Shown: positions 19,209-28,520, numbered from the stretch's first letter. The stretch is DNA of 64,000 nt from Winogradskyella arenosi (GCF_003337305.1 NZ_QPJO01000001.1:769203-833202), one strand, 5' to 3'. Program-made: numbers and translations. The notes: a model not told the origin generated them from the sequence alone.

Positions 19209-19220
19209 TTCAAATTTGAA
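19209..19220. promoter_or_regulatory. TTCAAATTTGAA palindrome downstream of the lrp gene
   Basis: A perfect 12-base palindrome beside the 3' ends of the aldo/keto reductase and Lrp genes. It resembles the TTTCAA-T-TTGAAA palindrome upstream of lrp (19772-19784). It could be an Lrp-type binding site. Confidence 0.3.
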
Positions 19221-19224
19221 TATT

Positions 19225-19259
19225 AAAAAAGCACGCATTTTAAACACGTGCTTTTTTTA
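19225..19259. terminator. Bidirectional terminator between aldo/keto reductase and lrp
   Basis: The stem AAAGCACG/CGTGCTTT is flanked by A-run and T-run. It sits between two convergent genes, and the minus-strand gene's stop lies within the T-run. Confidence 0.8.
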
Positions 19260-19727
19260 GATTTTTATTTGACGATTGATCTGCTCTTGAAGCGAAATAA
19301 AGGTTTCCGTTCTTGAAACCCCTTTAATACTTTGGATTTCAGAATTAAGAACATGCATTAAATGCTCATTATCTCTAGAGAGTATTTTAATAAAGATAGA
19401 CCAGTTTCCTGTGGTGTAATGACATTCAATAACTTCAGGTATTTTCTGCAATTGCTTTACGGCCTCTGGATTACTAATGGCTTTATCAAGATAAACACCG
19501 ACAAAAGCCATAGTGGTATAGCCCAAGACTTTTGGGTTAATGATGAATTTAGATCCGGCGATAAGACCAGATTTTTCTAGTTTTTTTAAGCGCTGATGAA
19601 TGGCGGCACCAGATATGCCTACATTACGCGCAATTTCTAAAATTGGGGTTCGTGCATCATCCATCAAAGCCCGAAGTATTTTTTTATCAATACCATCAAT
19701 ATAAATACCTCCATCATTAATTTTCAT
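19257..19727 (-). CDS. Lrp/AsnC family transcriptional regulator
   Basis: 156 residues. The N-terminal winged helix-turn-helix (about 9-60; LDD-type IDGIDKKILRALMDDAR and the recognition helix in VGISGAAIHQRLKKLEKSGL) is followed by a RAM ligand-binding domain (about 70-150, with ECHYTTGNWSIFIK). Such regulators sense amino acids. It lies just downstream of, and in the same direction as, saccharopine dehydrogenase, suggesting control of lysine metabolism and of itself. Palindromes fitting an operator lie 45 bases upstream of the ATG. Confidence 0.93.
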   Translation of the reverse strand: MKINDGGIYIDGIDKKILRALMDDARTPILEIARNVGISGAAIHQRLKKLEKSGLIAGSKFIINPKVLGYTTMAFVGVYLDKAISNPEAVKQLQKIPEVIECHYTTGNWSIFIKILSRDNEHLMHVLNSEIQSIKGVSRTETFISLQEQINRQIKI

Positions 19728-19740
19728 AAGACTACCTTCT

Positions 19741-19784
19741 TTTAAATTGAAATGGGAAGATAAAAAAAGCGTTTCAATTTGAAA
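19741..19784. promoter_or_regulatory. Candidate Lrp operator between saccharopine dehydrogenase and lrp
   Basis: TTTCAATTTGAAA (19772-19784) is a 13-base palindrome, and TTTAAATTGAAA (19741-19752) is a related half-degenerate copy. Both lie in the 89-base gap upstream of lrp, where autoregulation would act. Confidence 0.4.
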
Positions 19785-19816
19785 GGCTTTTAAAATAAAT
19801 ACTTTAAATATTAAGG

Positions 19817-21184
19817 TTACACATTTAAAGGGTTATAGCCTAAATACGGAACCTCATATTCTTTAAACGCTATATCGTATGCTTCTAAAGCTTTTAAAAT
19901 AGGTGTATATACTTCTTTAGTAATCGGAATTTGAACGCCTGATGTTTTTATGTCGCCGTTTAAGATGGCTAACGTCGCTATAGCTACCGGTAAGCCTACA
20001 GTTTTAGCCATAGCCGTATAGGTTTGATCCTGTCCTAAGGTAACCATCGTGGCATCAATTTGATGCTTTTTACCATTTAGCTCGTAGCCAAATTTATGAT
20101 ACATCACAATCATGTCTTTATCGTCTTTTTCTAAGGTCCAACTGTCCATTAATATCTTTTGAAGAATTTGAGCTGGAGTCCCTTTATCAAGCTCTACCAT
20201 TTTTTTTGGGTTAAAAAGATCTAACTCTAAAAACTTGTCCCACATCATATCATCTTGATCAATTTTAAGGGCGTGTCTAAATTTTAATTCCACAGAGTCG
20301 GTAGGACTGTAGGGTAAAAATGCATTGACAAAATCGCGATAACTCATGTTTTTACTATCGTCAATGGTATAGCTATCATCTGTCATTCCTAATTGTACAA
20401 AGGCATTCCACGCTCTACTAAAGCCTACACGTCGCATGGTCCCGCGGTATAAGGTTTTTACATGATCTAAGCCATACACATTTTGATATTTTAAAGAGTC
20501 TCTATTAGCATAGGCTTCAAAACGGCCATAGTTTTCAACATCTAAAAATTCGGTACGTCTAAATAATCGGTTATAAGAAATGTACTTAAATTGGTCTTCC
20601 TGTAAAAATTTAGCGGCCCCTCCTTGACCAGCGACAACTACGTTTCTAGGGTTCCATGTAAATTTATAGTTCCATAAATTAGTATCACTTTCTGGTGCTA
20701 CTAAACCGCCAGTAAAGGATTCAAATAAAATCATTTTACCACCTTTATCTCTAATACGGTCTATCACTTGCATGGCACTCATGTGGTCTATACCAGGATC
20801 TACACCTATTTCATTCATAAAAATGAGCTTATTGGCTTTAGCTTCTGCATCAAGAGCTTGCATTTCTTTACTCACATAAGAGGCTGTTACCATATGCTTC
20901 TTAAATTTGATACAATCTCTAGCCACTTCAATATGAAAACGGGCAGGAAGCATAGAAATGATAATATCGGCTTTTTTTATGGCTTCTGAACGCGATTCAG
21001 GATCAAAGACATCAAGGTGTATAATATCAGCCTTAACATTAGTACCGATAAGTTTCTTGGCATTTTCAACATTCAGATCGCCAATGGTGAGTTTTAGATT
21101 TTGCGATTCAGAATGATCAAGTAAATATTTTATAAGGTAAGAGCAAGATTTACCAGCTCCAATGATTAATATGTTTCGCATCAT
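19817..21184 (-). CDS. Saccharopine dehydrogenase family protein (LYS9-like)
   Basis: 455 residues. The N-terminal Rossmann domain (ILIIGAGKSCSYLIKYL) and the segment SMLPARFHIEVARDC..MVTASYVSKEM are typical of glutamate-forming saccharopine reductase/dehydrogenase. FMNEIGVDPGIDHMSAM and FTGGLVAPESDTNLWNYKF complete the substrate domain. It interconverts saccharopine with allysine plus glutamate or lysine plus 2-oxoglutarate; the direction is not shown by the sequence. A glutaryl-CoA dehydrogenase gene at 42-43 kb would act later in a lysine catabolic route. Two adjacent ATGs give a one-codon uncertainty. Confidence 0.88.
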   Translation of the reverse strand: MMRNILIIGAGKSCSYLIKYLLDHSESQNLKLTIGDLNVENAKKLIGTNVKADIIHLDVFDPESRSEAIKKADIIISMLPARFHIEVARDCIKFKKHMVTASYVSKEMQALDAEAKANKLIFMNEIGVDPGIDHMSAMQVIDRIRDKGGKMILFESFTGGLVAPESDTNLWNYKFTWNPRNVVVAGQGGAAKFLQEDQFKYISYNRLFRRTEFLDVENYGRFEAYANRDSLKYQNVYGLDHVKTLYRGTMRRVGFSRAWNAFVQLGMTDDSYTIDDSKNMSYRDFVNAFLPYSPTDSVELKFRHALKIDQDDMMWDKFLELDLFNPKKMVELDKGTPAQILQKILMDSWTLEKDDKDMIVMYHKFGYELNGKKHQIDATMVTLGQDQTYTAMAKTVGLPVAIATLAILNGDIKTSGVQIPITKEVYTPILKALEAYDIAFKEYEVPYLGYNPLNV

Positions 21185-21262
21185 GAGTATATATGATTAA
21201 ATTTGTGTTTTACGAAAATAAGGAATACAAAAGGCAATAAAGACTACATAAACGTTAATATT

Positions 21263-21652
21263 ATGAATAAGAAGCTGTTGATTACCGGATCTATTTTGGG
21301 CATGTTAGGGATTATTTTGGGAGCCTTTGCGGCTCATGGGTTAAAAGCTTTAATTAGTACGGCAGCTATTGCAACTTTTGAAACCGGAGTACGTTATCAA
21401 ATCTACCATGCCTTTTTCTTACTCTTTTTAGGAAATACCACGATGGTGAGTCTAAAAATGAAGTCCTATATCTTTTATTGTATTCTATTTGGTGTGTTAC
21501 TTTTTTCAGGTTCTATTTATGGTTTAGCCACCAATGTCCTTACTGTTATAGATTTCAAAACCATAGGTTTTGTAACGCCTATTGGCGGATTAGGACTTAT
21601 TTGTGGGTGGGGACTTTTGCTTTGGGCTGTATATAAACATAAGGTTAATTAA
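21263..21652 (+). CDS. DUF423 family small membrane protein (YgdD-like)
   Basis: 129 residues with four predicted transmembrane helices. The N-terminus is MNKKLLITGSILGMLGIILG followed by AFAAHGLK, the signature of the DUF423/TMEM256 family, with FETGVRYQIYHAF following. The ATG at 21263 is chosen because the family begins there; the longer frame upstream lacks family similarity. The function is unknown. Confidence 0.88.
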   Translation: MNKKLLITGSILGMLGIILGAFAAHGLKALISTAAIATFETGVRYQIYHAFFLLFLGNTTMVSLKMKSYIFYCILFGVLLFSGSIYGLATNVLTVIDFKTIGFVTPIGGLGLICGWGLLLWAVYKHKVN

Positions 21653-21686
21653 ACGGGCTTAAAGGTGCGGATTCAAAATAATATTT

Positions 21687-21694
21687 TAGTTTTG
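21687..21694 (+). promoter_or_regulatory. TAnnTTTG -7 box for pckA
   Basis: TAGTTTTG lies 23 bases before the pckA ATG. No good -33 TTTG is seen. Confidence 0.45.
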
Positions 21695-21717
21695 CATAAC
21701 TAAACAACACTAATATT

Positions 21718-23334
21718 ATGGCAAATCATTCCCAATTTACGAAAACGATTTCGTTAAATCAATATGGAATTAAAAATGCAAAGGTTAATTATCAATTAAC
21801 ATCAGAAGAATTACACGCCGAGACCTGCTCTAAAGGTCAAGGTGTAGAAGCTTCCTCGGGCGCTTTAGCAGTGCATACTGGCGAGTTTACCGGACGTTCT
21901 CCAATGGACCGTTTTATAGTAGAAGACACTATAACCAAAGATAAAGTTTGGTGGGGGCCAGTGAATATTCCTTTTGAAAGCTCTAAATTTCAAAAGCTTT
22001 ATGATAAGGTAGTGGACTACCTATCTAATAAAGAGATTTATGTTCGTGATAGTTATGCGTGTGCAGATCCTAATTACAAACTAAATATCAGAGTTATTAA
22101 TGAGTACCCTTGGAGTAACATGTTTGCTTACAACATGTTTTTACGTCCAACGGAAGCGGAATTAGAACATTTTACACCAGAATGGACCGTGGTTAATGCG
22201 CCTGGTTTTATGGCCAATCCCGAAGTGGATGGCACACGTCAGCACAATTTTGCAATTTTAGATTTTACACGAAAAATAGCCCTTATCGGAGGGACAGGAT
22301 ATACCGGAGAAATTAAAAAAGGAATCTTTTCGGCCTTGAATTTTATTCTTCCAGTGTATAAAAACACCTTACCAATGCACTGTAGCGCTAACGTTGGGAA
22401 GAACGACGATACGGCTATTTTCTTTGGATTATCCGGAACTGGAAAAACAACCCTTTCTACAGATCCTAATCGAAGTTTAATAGGAGATGATGAACATGGT
22501 TGGACAGCTGAAAACACTGTTTTTAATTTTGAAGGAGGTTGCTATGCCAAGGTTATTAATTTATCACAAAAACAAGAGCCCGAAATTTTTGCAGCGATTA
22601 AAAAAGGAGCCATTCTTGAAAATGTAATCATGGATAGCGAGGGGCATGTGGATTTTGCAGATACTTCTATTACACAAAATACACGAGTGAGTTATCCTAT
22701 TTATCACATAGACAATATAAGACAACCCTCTATTGGGGAAAATCCTAAAAATATATTTTTCTTAACTGCAGATGCTTTTGGAGTTTTGCCTCCAATCTCT
22801 AAGTTAACTCCAAGTCAGGCAGCTTATCATTTTATTTCTGGGTATACGGCAAAAGTAGCCGGTACAGAAGCCGGTGTAGTAGAGCCTGTACCAAGTTTTT
22901 CTGCTTGTTTTGGAGCACCGTTTATGCCATTACACCCTACGGCTTATGCTAAGATGTTAAGTGAAAAAATGCAGGAGGCAGGCGTTAATGTTTGGTTGGT
23001 TAATACAGGGTGGACTGGCGGACCTTATGGTATAGGAACACGTATGAAATTAAAATACACCAGAGCGATGATTAACGCCGCACTAAATGGCGATTTGGGA
23101 GATTATACTTATGAAGATTACCATATTCATTCCGTGTTTGGGGTAGCGCAACCAAGAACTTGTCCTGGTGTGCCTACGGAAGTTTTAAGTCCGAGAGCGA
23201 CATGGAAAGACGATAAAGCATATTATACTATGGCCTTTAAACTCTCTAATGCCTTTAGAGAAAACTTTAAGAAATTTGAGTCTTATGCTTCTGAAGAAGT
23301 AAGACGTGGTGGACCACAGCGTTATGCGTTTTAA
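21718..23334 (+). CDS. pckA: Phosphoenolpyruvate carboxykinase (ATP)
   Basis: 538-residue gluconeogenic enzyme converting oxaloacetate and ATP to PEP and CO2. Diagnostic parts are HTGEFTGRSPMDRF (about 53-66), the metal/substrate region MHCSANVG, the kinase P-loop FGLSGTGKTT (236-245), the second metal site IGDDEHGW and the ISGYTAKVAGTE segment. It is a single gene with its own promoter box and a very strong terminator. Confidence 0.97.
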   Translation: MANHSQFTKTISLNQYGIKNAKVNYQLTSEELHAETCSKGQGVEASSGALAVHTGEFTGRSPMDRFIVEDTITKDKVWWGPVNIPFESSKFQKLYDKVVDYLSNKEIYVRDSYACADPNYKLNIRVINEYPWSNMFAYNMFLRPTEAELEHFTPEWTVVNAPGFMANPEVDGTRQHNFAILDFTRKIALIGGTGYTGEIKKGIFSALNFILPVYKNTLPMHCSANVGKNDDTAIFFGLSGTGKTTLSTDPNRSLIGDDEHGWTAENTVFNFEGGCYAKVINLSQKQEPEIFAAIKKGAILENVIMDSEGHVDFADTSITQNTRVSYPIYHIDNIRQPSIGENPKNIFFLTADAFGVLPPISKLTPSQAAYHFISGYTAKVAGTEAGVVEPVPSFSACFGAPFMPLHPTAYAKMLSEKMQEAGVNVWLVNTGWTGGPYGIGTRMKLKYTRAMINAALNGDLGDYTYEDYHIHSVFGVAQPRTCPGVPTEVLSPRATWKDDKAYYTMAFKLSNAFRENFKKFESYASEEVRRGGPQRYAF

Positions 23335-23350
23335 ATAACAAATTGATGCA

Positions 23351-23388
23351 AAAAAAAAAGCGATTCTAAATTTTAGAATCGCTTTTTT
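23351..23388 (+). terminator. Strong rho-independent terminator of pckA
   Basis: The 11-bp GC-containing stem GCGATTCTAAA/TTTAGAATCGC sits between runs of A and T. It also serves hemD from the other side. Confidence 0.85.
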
Positions 23389-23407
23389 AATACGGTCTTG
23401 TGCGTAA

Positions 23408-24157
23408 TTATTTTCCTTTATTTACAGCGTCAATATATTTCTGTAAAGCCATCGTCATGGAAGGTGTTTCTGGTGTTGGTGCAGAAATATCTACACGCAA
23501 TCCTTTTTCTTTCACTGCTTTTACAGTGGTGTTTCCAAATACAGCGATACGCGTGTCATTCTGCTTGAAATCTGGAAAATTGTGGAATAAAGACTCAATG
23601 CCAGATGGGCTAAAGAACACTAAAATGTCATAGGTTACATTAGATAAGTCAGATAAATCGCTGATGACTGTTTTGTAAAAAGTGGCCTGTTTCCAATTTA
23701 CGCCTAAAGCGTCTAAATTTTCAGGAATAATAGGTTTTACTTTGTCTGTAGTGGGCAATAAGAAGTTTTCGTCTTTATATTTTTTAATTAAAGGCATTAA
23801 TTCTTCAAAGGTACGTTTCCCAACATAAATTTTACGTTTTCTGTACACCACATACTTCTGTAAATAATAAGCAACAGCTTCAGACTGACAGAAATATTTC
23901 ATAGAATCTGGCACTTTAAAGCGCATTTCATCTGCGACTCTAAAGAAATGATCTACAGAATTTCTGCTGGTAAGAATAATGGCTGAATATTTGCTTAGGT
24001 CAACTTTTTGTTGTCTCACGTCTTTAGAAGATACACCTTCAACATGAATAAAGGGTCTAAAGTCTACTTTTACTTTTTGCTTTTCTTGCAAATCAAAGTA
24101 TGGTGAGTTCTCTATTTTAGGCTCTGGTTGCGATACTAAAATTGTTTTCACTTTCAT
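23408..24157 (-). CDS. hemD: Uroporphyrinogen-III synthase family protein
   Basis: 249 residues of low-conservation HemD fold. Supporting segments are SKYSAIILTSRNSVDHFFR and FLLPTTDKVKPIIPENLDALGVNWK, then TFYKTVISDLSDL, YDILVFFSPSGIESLF and IAVFGNTTVKAVKEKG. The enzyme closes and inverts hydroxymethylbilane to the tetrapyrrole ring in haem synthesis. The pairing with a DUF4271 gene 16 bases upstream is a known flavobacterial arrangement. Confidence 0.88.
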   Translation of the reverse strand: MKVKTILVSQPEPKIENSPYFDLQEKQKVKVDFRPFIHVEGVSSKDVRQQKVDLSKYSAIILTSRNSVDHFFRVADEMRFKVPDSMKYFCQSEAVAYYLQKYVVYRKRKIYVGKRTFEELMPLIKKYKDENFLLPTTDKVKPIIPENLDALGVNWKQATFYKTVISDLSDLSNVTYDILVFFSPSGIESLFHNFPDFKQNDTRIAVFGNTTVKAVKEKGLRVDISAPTPETPSMTMALQKYIDAVNKGK

Positions 24158-24173
24158 ACGGAATGCTTGTGTT

Positions 24174-24824
24174 TTAAGCGTTATACTCGCTAATCACCTT
24201 ATATAAAAGAATATAAGGGCTAATTTCGAGAGCGCAAAGGTACAATAAAAAATAGAAAAAATTAGGATTTATTAATTTTTGATGTGTTTTAAATGTAGAA
24301 ACAAAACCAATAAGGTTGGTTAGGCAAACAACTGTAAATGCTATAACTAGAATGATACTTGTGTTAAAATCAGTATACAACAAAAATAAATTTGCTGTTA
24401 AAAACAGAATTCCTGAGAAATTTTTAAAGGTTGTTTTTTGAAATATATAATCGTCAATTAAGCTATCCATTTCAAAAAGACTCCCAATTAAACGCTCTAG
24501 AAGGGTTTTTATAATTAAAATCGTAGAGACGGCGAGTAATAATTTTAAAAAAACTATAAGTTCAAAACTTAAAGGCGTAACAAAGGTGGTGTAGGCGAAA
24601 TAAATAAAAATACTGAGCGAAAGACTGAGGTTCACAAAGAGAAAACTATCAAATTGGTCAATAAATTTTTGATCCTTAGCATAGATTTTTAAATATTTTG
24701 AACGGCCAATGACTTGCAAAAAATCCTTAAAACGAAGCGTATTCATATACTTGGCTACCGTTACGGCAAACAATCCTAAGACTGTAAATAGGGTAAACCA
24801 CTCGTATGTTATATAATTTCGCAT
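24174..24824 (-). CDS. DUF4271 family integral membrane protein
   Basis: 216 residues with about six predicted transmembrane helices. The fragment NTLRFKDFLQVIGRSKYLKI between the first two helices is typical of the DUF4271 family. It is a probable operon partner of hemD (16-base gap). No biochemical role is established; the recurring linkage hints at the envelope or haem pathway. Confidence 0.8.
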   Translation of the reverse strand: MRNYITYEWFTLFTVLGLFAVTVAKYMNTLRFKDFLQVIGRSKYLKIYAKDQKFIDQFDSFLFVNLSLSLSIFIYFAYTTFVTPLSFELIVFLKLLLAVSTILIIKTLLERLIGSLFEMDSLIDDYIFQKTTFKNFSGILFLTANLFLLYTDFNTSIILVIAFTVVCLTNLIGFVSTFKTHQKLINPNFFYFLLYLCALEISPYILLYKVISEYNA

Positions 24825-24915
24825 GGGGCTAAATTATAAAAAATGATTTTAAATTTATAGGGGATTACTTATCTATCAAAAAAGTTAATTCCGACTTTTT
24901 ATCCATTAAAAACTT

Positions 24916-24923
24916 TATTTTTG
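24916..24923 (+). promoter_or_regulatory. TAnnTTTG -7 box for the GT2-pyrC operon
   Basis: TATTTTTG lies 44 bases before the ATG at 24968, in the divergent gap. Confidence 0.4.
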
Positions 24924-24967
24924 TTGAAATTCTAAAACGCCACCTGAGAAGGTTTAAAAGTGAGTTA

Positions 24968-25690
24968 ATGTCGGACGCTGTTGTCATCATCCCAACCTAT
25001 AATGAGATTGAAAATGTAGAGTCAATCATTAAAGCCGTGTTTTCACAACAGAAGACATTTGATGTGCTTATTGTTGATGATAACTCACCAGATCAAACGG
25101 GAACCGCTGTCAAAACGTTGCAAAGCCAATTTAAAGATCAACTTTTTCTCTTAGAGCGTACCTCTAAAAGCGGATTAGGAACGGCTTATATTGCAGGTTT
25201 TGAGTGGGCCTTAGAAAAAGGCTACGATTTTATATTTGAAATGGATGCCGATTTTTCTCATAATCCAGATGATCTTCCTAAACTCTATGAGGCCTGTGCC
25301 TCAAAAGGTGCTGACATAGCAGTGGGTTCGCGCTATGTAAAGGGAATTACGGTGGTCAATTGGCCTTTATCAAGAATTCTCTTATCTTATGGAGCCTCAC
25401 GTTACGTGAGATTTATAACACGGATGAAGGTAAAAGACTCTACAGCTGGGTTTATTTGCTATAAAAGAGCCGTTTTGGAAGCTGTTAATCTAAAGAAGAT
25501 TAAATTTGTGGGTTATGCTTTTCAAATTGAAATGAAATTTAAAGCCCATAAAAAAGGGTTTGAAATTGTTGAAATCCCTGTAATCTTTAAAGATAGAACC
25601 AAAGGAAAATCTAAAATGAGCGGCGGTATTATTACTGAAGCGATTTTTGGTGTGATTAGTTTAAAAATTAAAAGTTTATTTACGAAGTAA
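24968..25690 (+). CDS. Family 2 glycosyltransferase, polyprenol-phosphate mannosyltransferase-like
   Basis: 240 residues, GT-A fold. It has VVIIPTYNEIENVESII at the N-terminus, the DDNSPDQT block, the DXD-like EMDADFSHNPDDLP (about 89-102), and C-terminal EIPVIFKDRTKGKSKMS as in dolichol-phosphate mannose synthases (DPM1). It transfers a sugar from a nucleotide donor to a polyprenyl phosphate on the cytoplasmic face, for lipid-linked glycosylation. No transmembrane tail is present. It is the first gene of an operon with pyrC (6-base gap). Confidence 0.9.
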   Translation: MSDAVVIIPTYNEIENVESIIKAVFSQQKTFDVLIVDDNSPDQTGTAVKTLQSQFKDQLFLLERTSKSGLGTAYIAGFEWALEKGYDFIFEMDADFSHNPDDLPKLYEACASKGADIAVGSRYVKGITVVNWPLSRILLSYGASRYVRFITRMKVKDSTAGFICYKRAVLEAVNLKKIKFVGYAFQIEMKFKAHKKGFEIVEIPVIFKDRTKGKSKMSGGIITEAIFGVISLKIKSLFTK

Positions 25691-25696
25691 AATAAC

Positions 25697-27040
25697 ATGA
25701 CGCGAAATACCCTCATAAAAAATGCAAGAATCGTCAACGAAGGAAAAATTGTTGAAGGTGATATTTATATTGAAAACAATATTATAAAGGAAATTGACAG
25801 TTCTATAAGTGTAAAGTCGGCAGACATTATGGTTATTGATGCCGAAGGTAATTATGTTTTTCCTGGCATGATTGATGATCAAGTGCATTTTAGAGAACCG
25901 GGATTAACCCATAAAGCCAATATAGAAACAGAATCTAAAGCTGCAATTGCTGGTGGTATTACCTCATTTATAGAGATGCCTAATACCAATCCACAAACCA
26001 CCACCCTTGAAAAGTTAGAAGAAAAATTTGACATCGCAGCGAAGTCTTCTTATGCTAACTATTCGTTTATGTTTGGGGGGACTAATGATAATTTAGATGA
26101 AATTTTAAAAGTAGATCCTAAAACCGTAGCCGGATTAAAATTGTTCTTAGGTTCCTCTACAGGAAATATGCTTGTGGATGACCCTAAAGTGATTGAAAAA
26201 ATATTTTCAAGTACCGATATGGTTATTTCTGTACACTGTGAAGATGAAGCAACCATTAAGGAGAACTTAGCCAAATACGAAGCAGAGTACGGGGATGATA
26301 TTCCTATGGAAATGCATCTGATTATTAGAAGTGAAGAAGCGTGTTACAAATCGTCTTCTAAAGCTATTGAGTTGGCTAAGAAAACCGGTGCTAGACTGCA
26401 TATTTTCCATTTATCAACAGGTAAGGAAACCAATTTATTCACCAATAAAATTCCTCTAAAAGACAAAAAGATTACCGCTGAGGTTTGTATTCACCATTTG
26501 TGGTTTTCAGATGAAGATTACGCTAAAAAAGGCAGTCATATTAAATGGAATCCTGCGGTGAAAACAGCCGACGATAGAGCGCAATTATGGAAAGCCTTAT
26601 TAGACGACCGTATTGATGTTATTGCTACCGATCATGCACCACATACCTTAGAGGAAAAAAATAATCCTTATACCAAAGCGCCTTCTGGTGGACCTTTAGT
26701 GCAGCATGCGCTAATGGCATTGATGGAAGCGCATCATCAAGGGAAAATTTCAGTTGAAAAAATTGTAGAAAAAGCATGTCATAACCCTGCAATTCTATTT
26801 AACGTAGAAAAGCGTGGTTATATTAAAGAAGGTTATTTTGCCGATTTAGTGATTGTAGATCCACAGAGCCCTTGGACCGTTAATAAGAGCAATATCTTGT
26901 ACAAATGTGGTTGGTCTCCGTTTGAAGGTAGTACCTTTAAGAGTCGTATTACCCACACTTTTGTAAACGGAAAATTAGTGTATAACAACTTTAATGTATT
27001 GGATGTTAAAGCAGGAGAACGATTAACTTTTGATAGATAG
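25697..27040 (+). CDS. pyrC: Dihydroorotase
   Basis: 447-residue amidohydrolase of the class I dihydroorotase/dihydropyrimidinase group, third step of pyrimidine synthesis. Metal ligands are seen in DDQVHFREPG, the carboxylated Lys in AGLKLFLGSST, HCEDE, HIFHLSTGKE and the catalytic Asp in ATDHAPHT. The C-terminal region with FADLVIVDP is normal for the fold. It sits between GT2 and DUF4296, a flavobacterial arrangement. Confidence 0.93.
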   Translation: MTRNTLIKNARIVNEGKIVEGDIYIENNIIKEIDSSISVKSADIMVIDAEGNYVFPGMIDDQVHFREPGLTHKANIETESKAAIAGGITSFIEMPNTNPQTTTLEKLEEKFDIAAKSSYANYSFMFGGTNDNLDEILKVDPKTVAGLKLFLGSSTGNMLVDDPKVIEKIFSSTDMVISVHCEDEATIKENLAKYEAEYGDDIPMEMHLIIRSEEACYKSSSKAIELAKKTGARLHIFHLSTGKETNLFTNKIPLKDKKITAEVCIHHLWFSDEDYAKKGSHIKWNPAVKTADDRAQLWKALLDDRIDVIATDHAPHTLEEKNNPYTKAPSGGPLVQHALMALMEAHHQGKISVEKIVEKACHNPAILFNVEKRGYIKEGYFADLVIVDPQSPWTVNKSNILYKCGWSPFEGSTFKSRITHTFVNGKLVYNNFNVLDVKAGERLTFDR

Positions 27041-27056
27041 GATTAAAAAGAAAAGC

Positions 27057-27515
27057 ATGTTAAAGCAGATTAGTTTATTGGTCATTTTAGGCGGAGTAAT
27101 GTGGGCCTGCGATGGTGTAAAACCACCCGAGAAACCCGAAAACTTAATTTCTAAAGACAAGATGGCTGATCTGCTTTATGAATTGCATATTATTAATGCC
27201 GCTAAAGGGGTGAATAGAAAGATTTTAGAAGATCACCACTTTGATCCGGAAGCTTACATTCTAGAAAAATATGAGATTGATAGCCTTCAATTTGCAAAAA
27301 GTAATATGTATTACGCCTACGATGCTGAAGCGTATAAAGCCATTGTAGAAGACGCTAAAACCCGTTTAGAAGCGGAAAAAGAGCGTTTAGAAAAGTTAAA
27401 AGAGAAGGAAGAAGATTCCATTAAGAAAAGTAAAGCCGCTAAATCTGCTACGGAAAAGAATACTAAACCTAAGCCCTCAAATAATTTAAGTGGAGAAGCG
27501 GTCTTTGATAAATAG
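27057..27515 (+). CDS. DUF4296 domain lipoprotein
   Basis: 152 residues with lipobox VMWAC (Cys18 from this start), followed by PPEKPENLISKDKMADLLYE, the start of the DUF4296 domain. YYAYDAEAYKAIVEDAK follows, then a Lys/Glu-rich low-complexity tail. The ATG at 27057 is preferred over a TTG at 27030 that would overlap pyrC. The last 30 bases overlap the convergent epimerase gene. The function is unknown; it is a probable pyrC operon member. Confidence 0.82.
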   Translation: MLKQISLLVILGGVMWACDGVKPPEKPENLISKDKMADLLYELHIINAAKGVNRKILEDHHFDPEAYILEKYEIDSLQFAKSNMYYAYDAEAYKAIVEDAKTRLEAEKERLEKLKEKEEDSIKKSKAAKSATEKNTKPKPSNNLSGEAVFDK

Positions 27516-28508
27516 AGTACTGACGGTCTCTATACTTTCATCTATGGGTGTAAATTCAAAATCTAAGGCCGATTTTAGTTTCGAGTTATCATAATAGGTA
27601 AGACTTTGAGCCGATTTTGCCGCTTGCTTAGAAAGAATGCGGGGTTGTCTTAAAATAGCATGCTTAAGCCAATCTAAGCGCCACGCAAGTTGTAATAACC
27701 AAGATTTTGCTTCTTTATATGGAGGTTTCACCTTTAAGGCTTTAGCCACTTTAGTGAAAAAGGTTTTAAAGCTTAAGTTTTCTGAAACTAAAATAAAACC
27801 TTCATTCTTTATATGGCTTTGCATCAGCATTTCCATCACTTTTACCACATCCCAAATGCCAACATACCCAGTAACCCCAGCGGTGTAAAAACTCTGACCT
27901 TCATAAAGGCGTTTAAACAAACTGCCACTACCGGCCCCATGCCAATAGCCTCCACCTAAGATAATACCAGGATTAACAATAACGGCGTCTAAACCTTCTT
28001 GGGTTCCTCGCCACACTTCAAGTTCGGCGCCATATTTAGTTATAGCATACACGGTGTTGTCGTCTTCAGGATTCCATTCCGTTTGCTCATGAATATGTTT
28101 TTCAGGCCTATTATAATGGCCTAAAGCCGCAATAGAGCTGACATAGCATAATTTTTTAACATCGTGACTCAGGCACAGGTTTACAATATTAGCCGTTCCT
28201 TTTATATTAACCGTTCGTAAAAGTTTATAACGATGAGGGTCAAAAGAGACTAAGGCAGCACAATGGTAAACCCATTGAACACCTTTAAACGCATCTTGTA
28301 ATTGGGGAATGTTATTAATGTCTGCCTCCACCCAATCAATTCTATTAAAAAGCGTATTGGGATGATTAGAAAAATAAGCAAATACATGTTTTACATGCTG
28401 CAATGTTTCTTTTCTCCTGTAAGTAGCACGGATAGGAACATCACTTTTTAAAAGTTGAAAAAGAAGATGTGAACCAACCAAACCAGTAGCGCCTGTGACT
28501 AATATCAT
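27486..28508 (-). CDS. NAD-dependent epimerase/dehydratase (extended SDR)
   Basis: 340 residues. The nucleotide motif is ILVTGATGLVGSHL at the N-terminus. The catalytic pattern is Ser in CYVSSIAALG and Tyr/Lys in VYAITKYGAE (YxxxK), with VNPGIILGGG following. Relatives include dihydroflavonol-4-reductase-like enzymes and 3-beta-hydroxysteroid dehydrogenase-like proteins; the substrate is unknown. It is a single gene with a TAACTTTG box only 4 bases from its ATG. Confidence 0.88.
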   Translation of the reverse strand: MILVTGATGLVGSHLLFQLLKSDVPIRATYRRKETLQHVKHVFAYFSNHPNTLFNRIDWVEADINNIPQLQDAFKGVQWVYHCAALVSFDPHRYKLLRTVNIKGTANIVNLCLSHDVKKLCYVSSIAALGHYNRPEKHIHEQTEWNPEDDNTVYAITKYGAELEVWRGTQEGLDAVIVNPGIILGGGYWHGAGSGSLFKRLYEGQSFYTAGVTGYVGIWDVVKVMEMLMQSHIKNEGFILVSENLSFKTFFTKVAKALKVKPPYKEAKSWLLQLAWRLDWLKHAILRQPRILSKQAAKSAQSLTYYDNSKLKSALDFEFTPIDESIETVSTLFIKDRFST

Positions 28509-28512
28509 ACCA

Positions 28513-28520
28513 CAAAGTTA
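28513..28520 (-). promoter_or_regulatory. TAnnTTTG -7 box for the epimerase gene
   Basis: TAACTTTG on the minus strand ends 4 bases before the ATG at 28508, suggesting a leaderless transcript. Confidence 0.4.
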
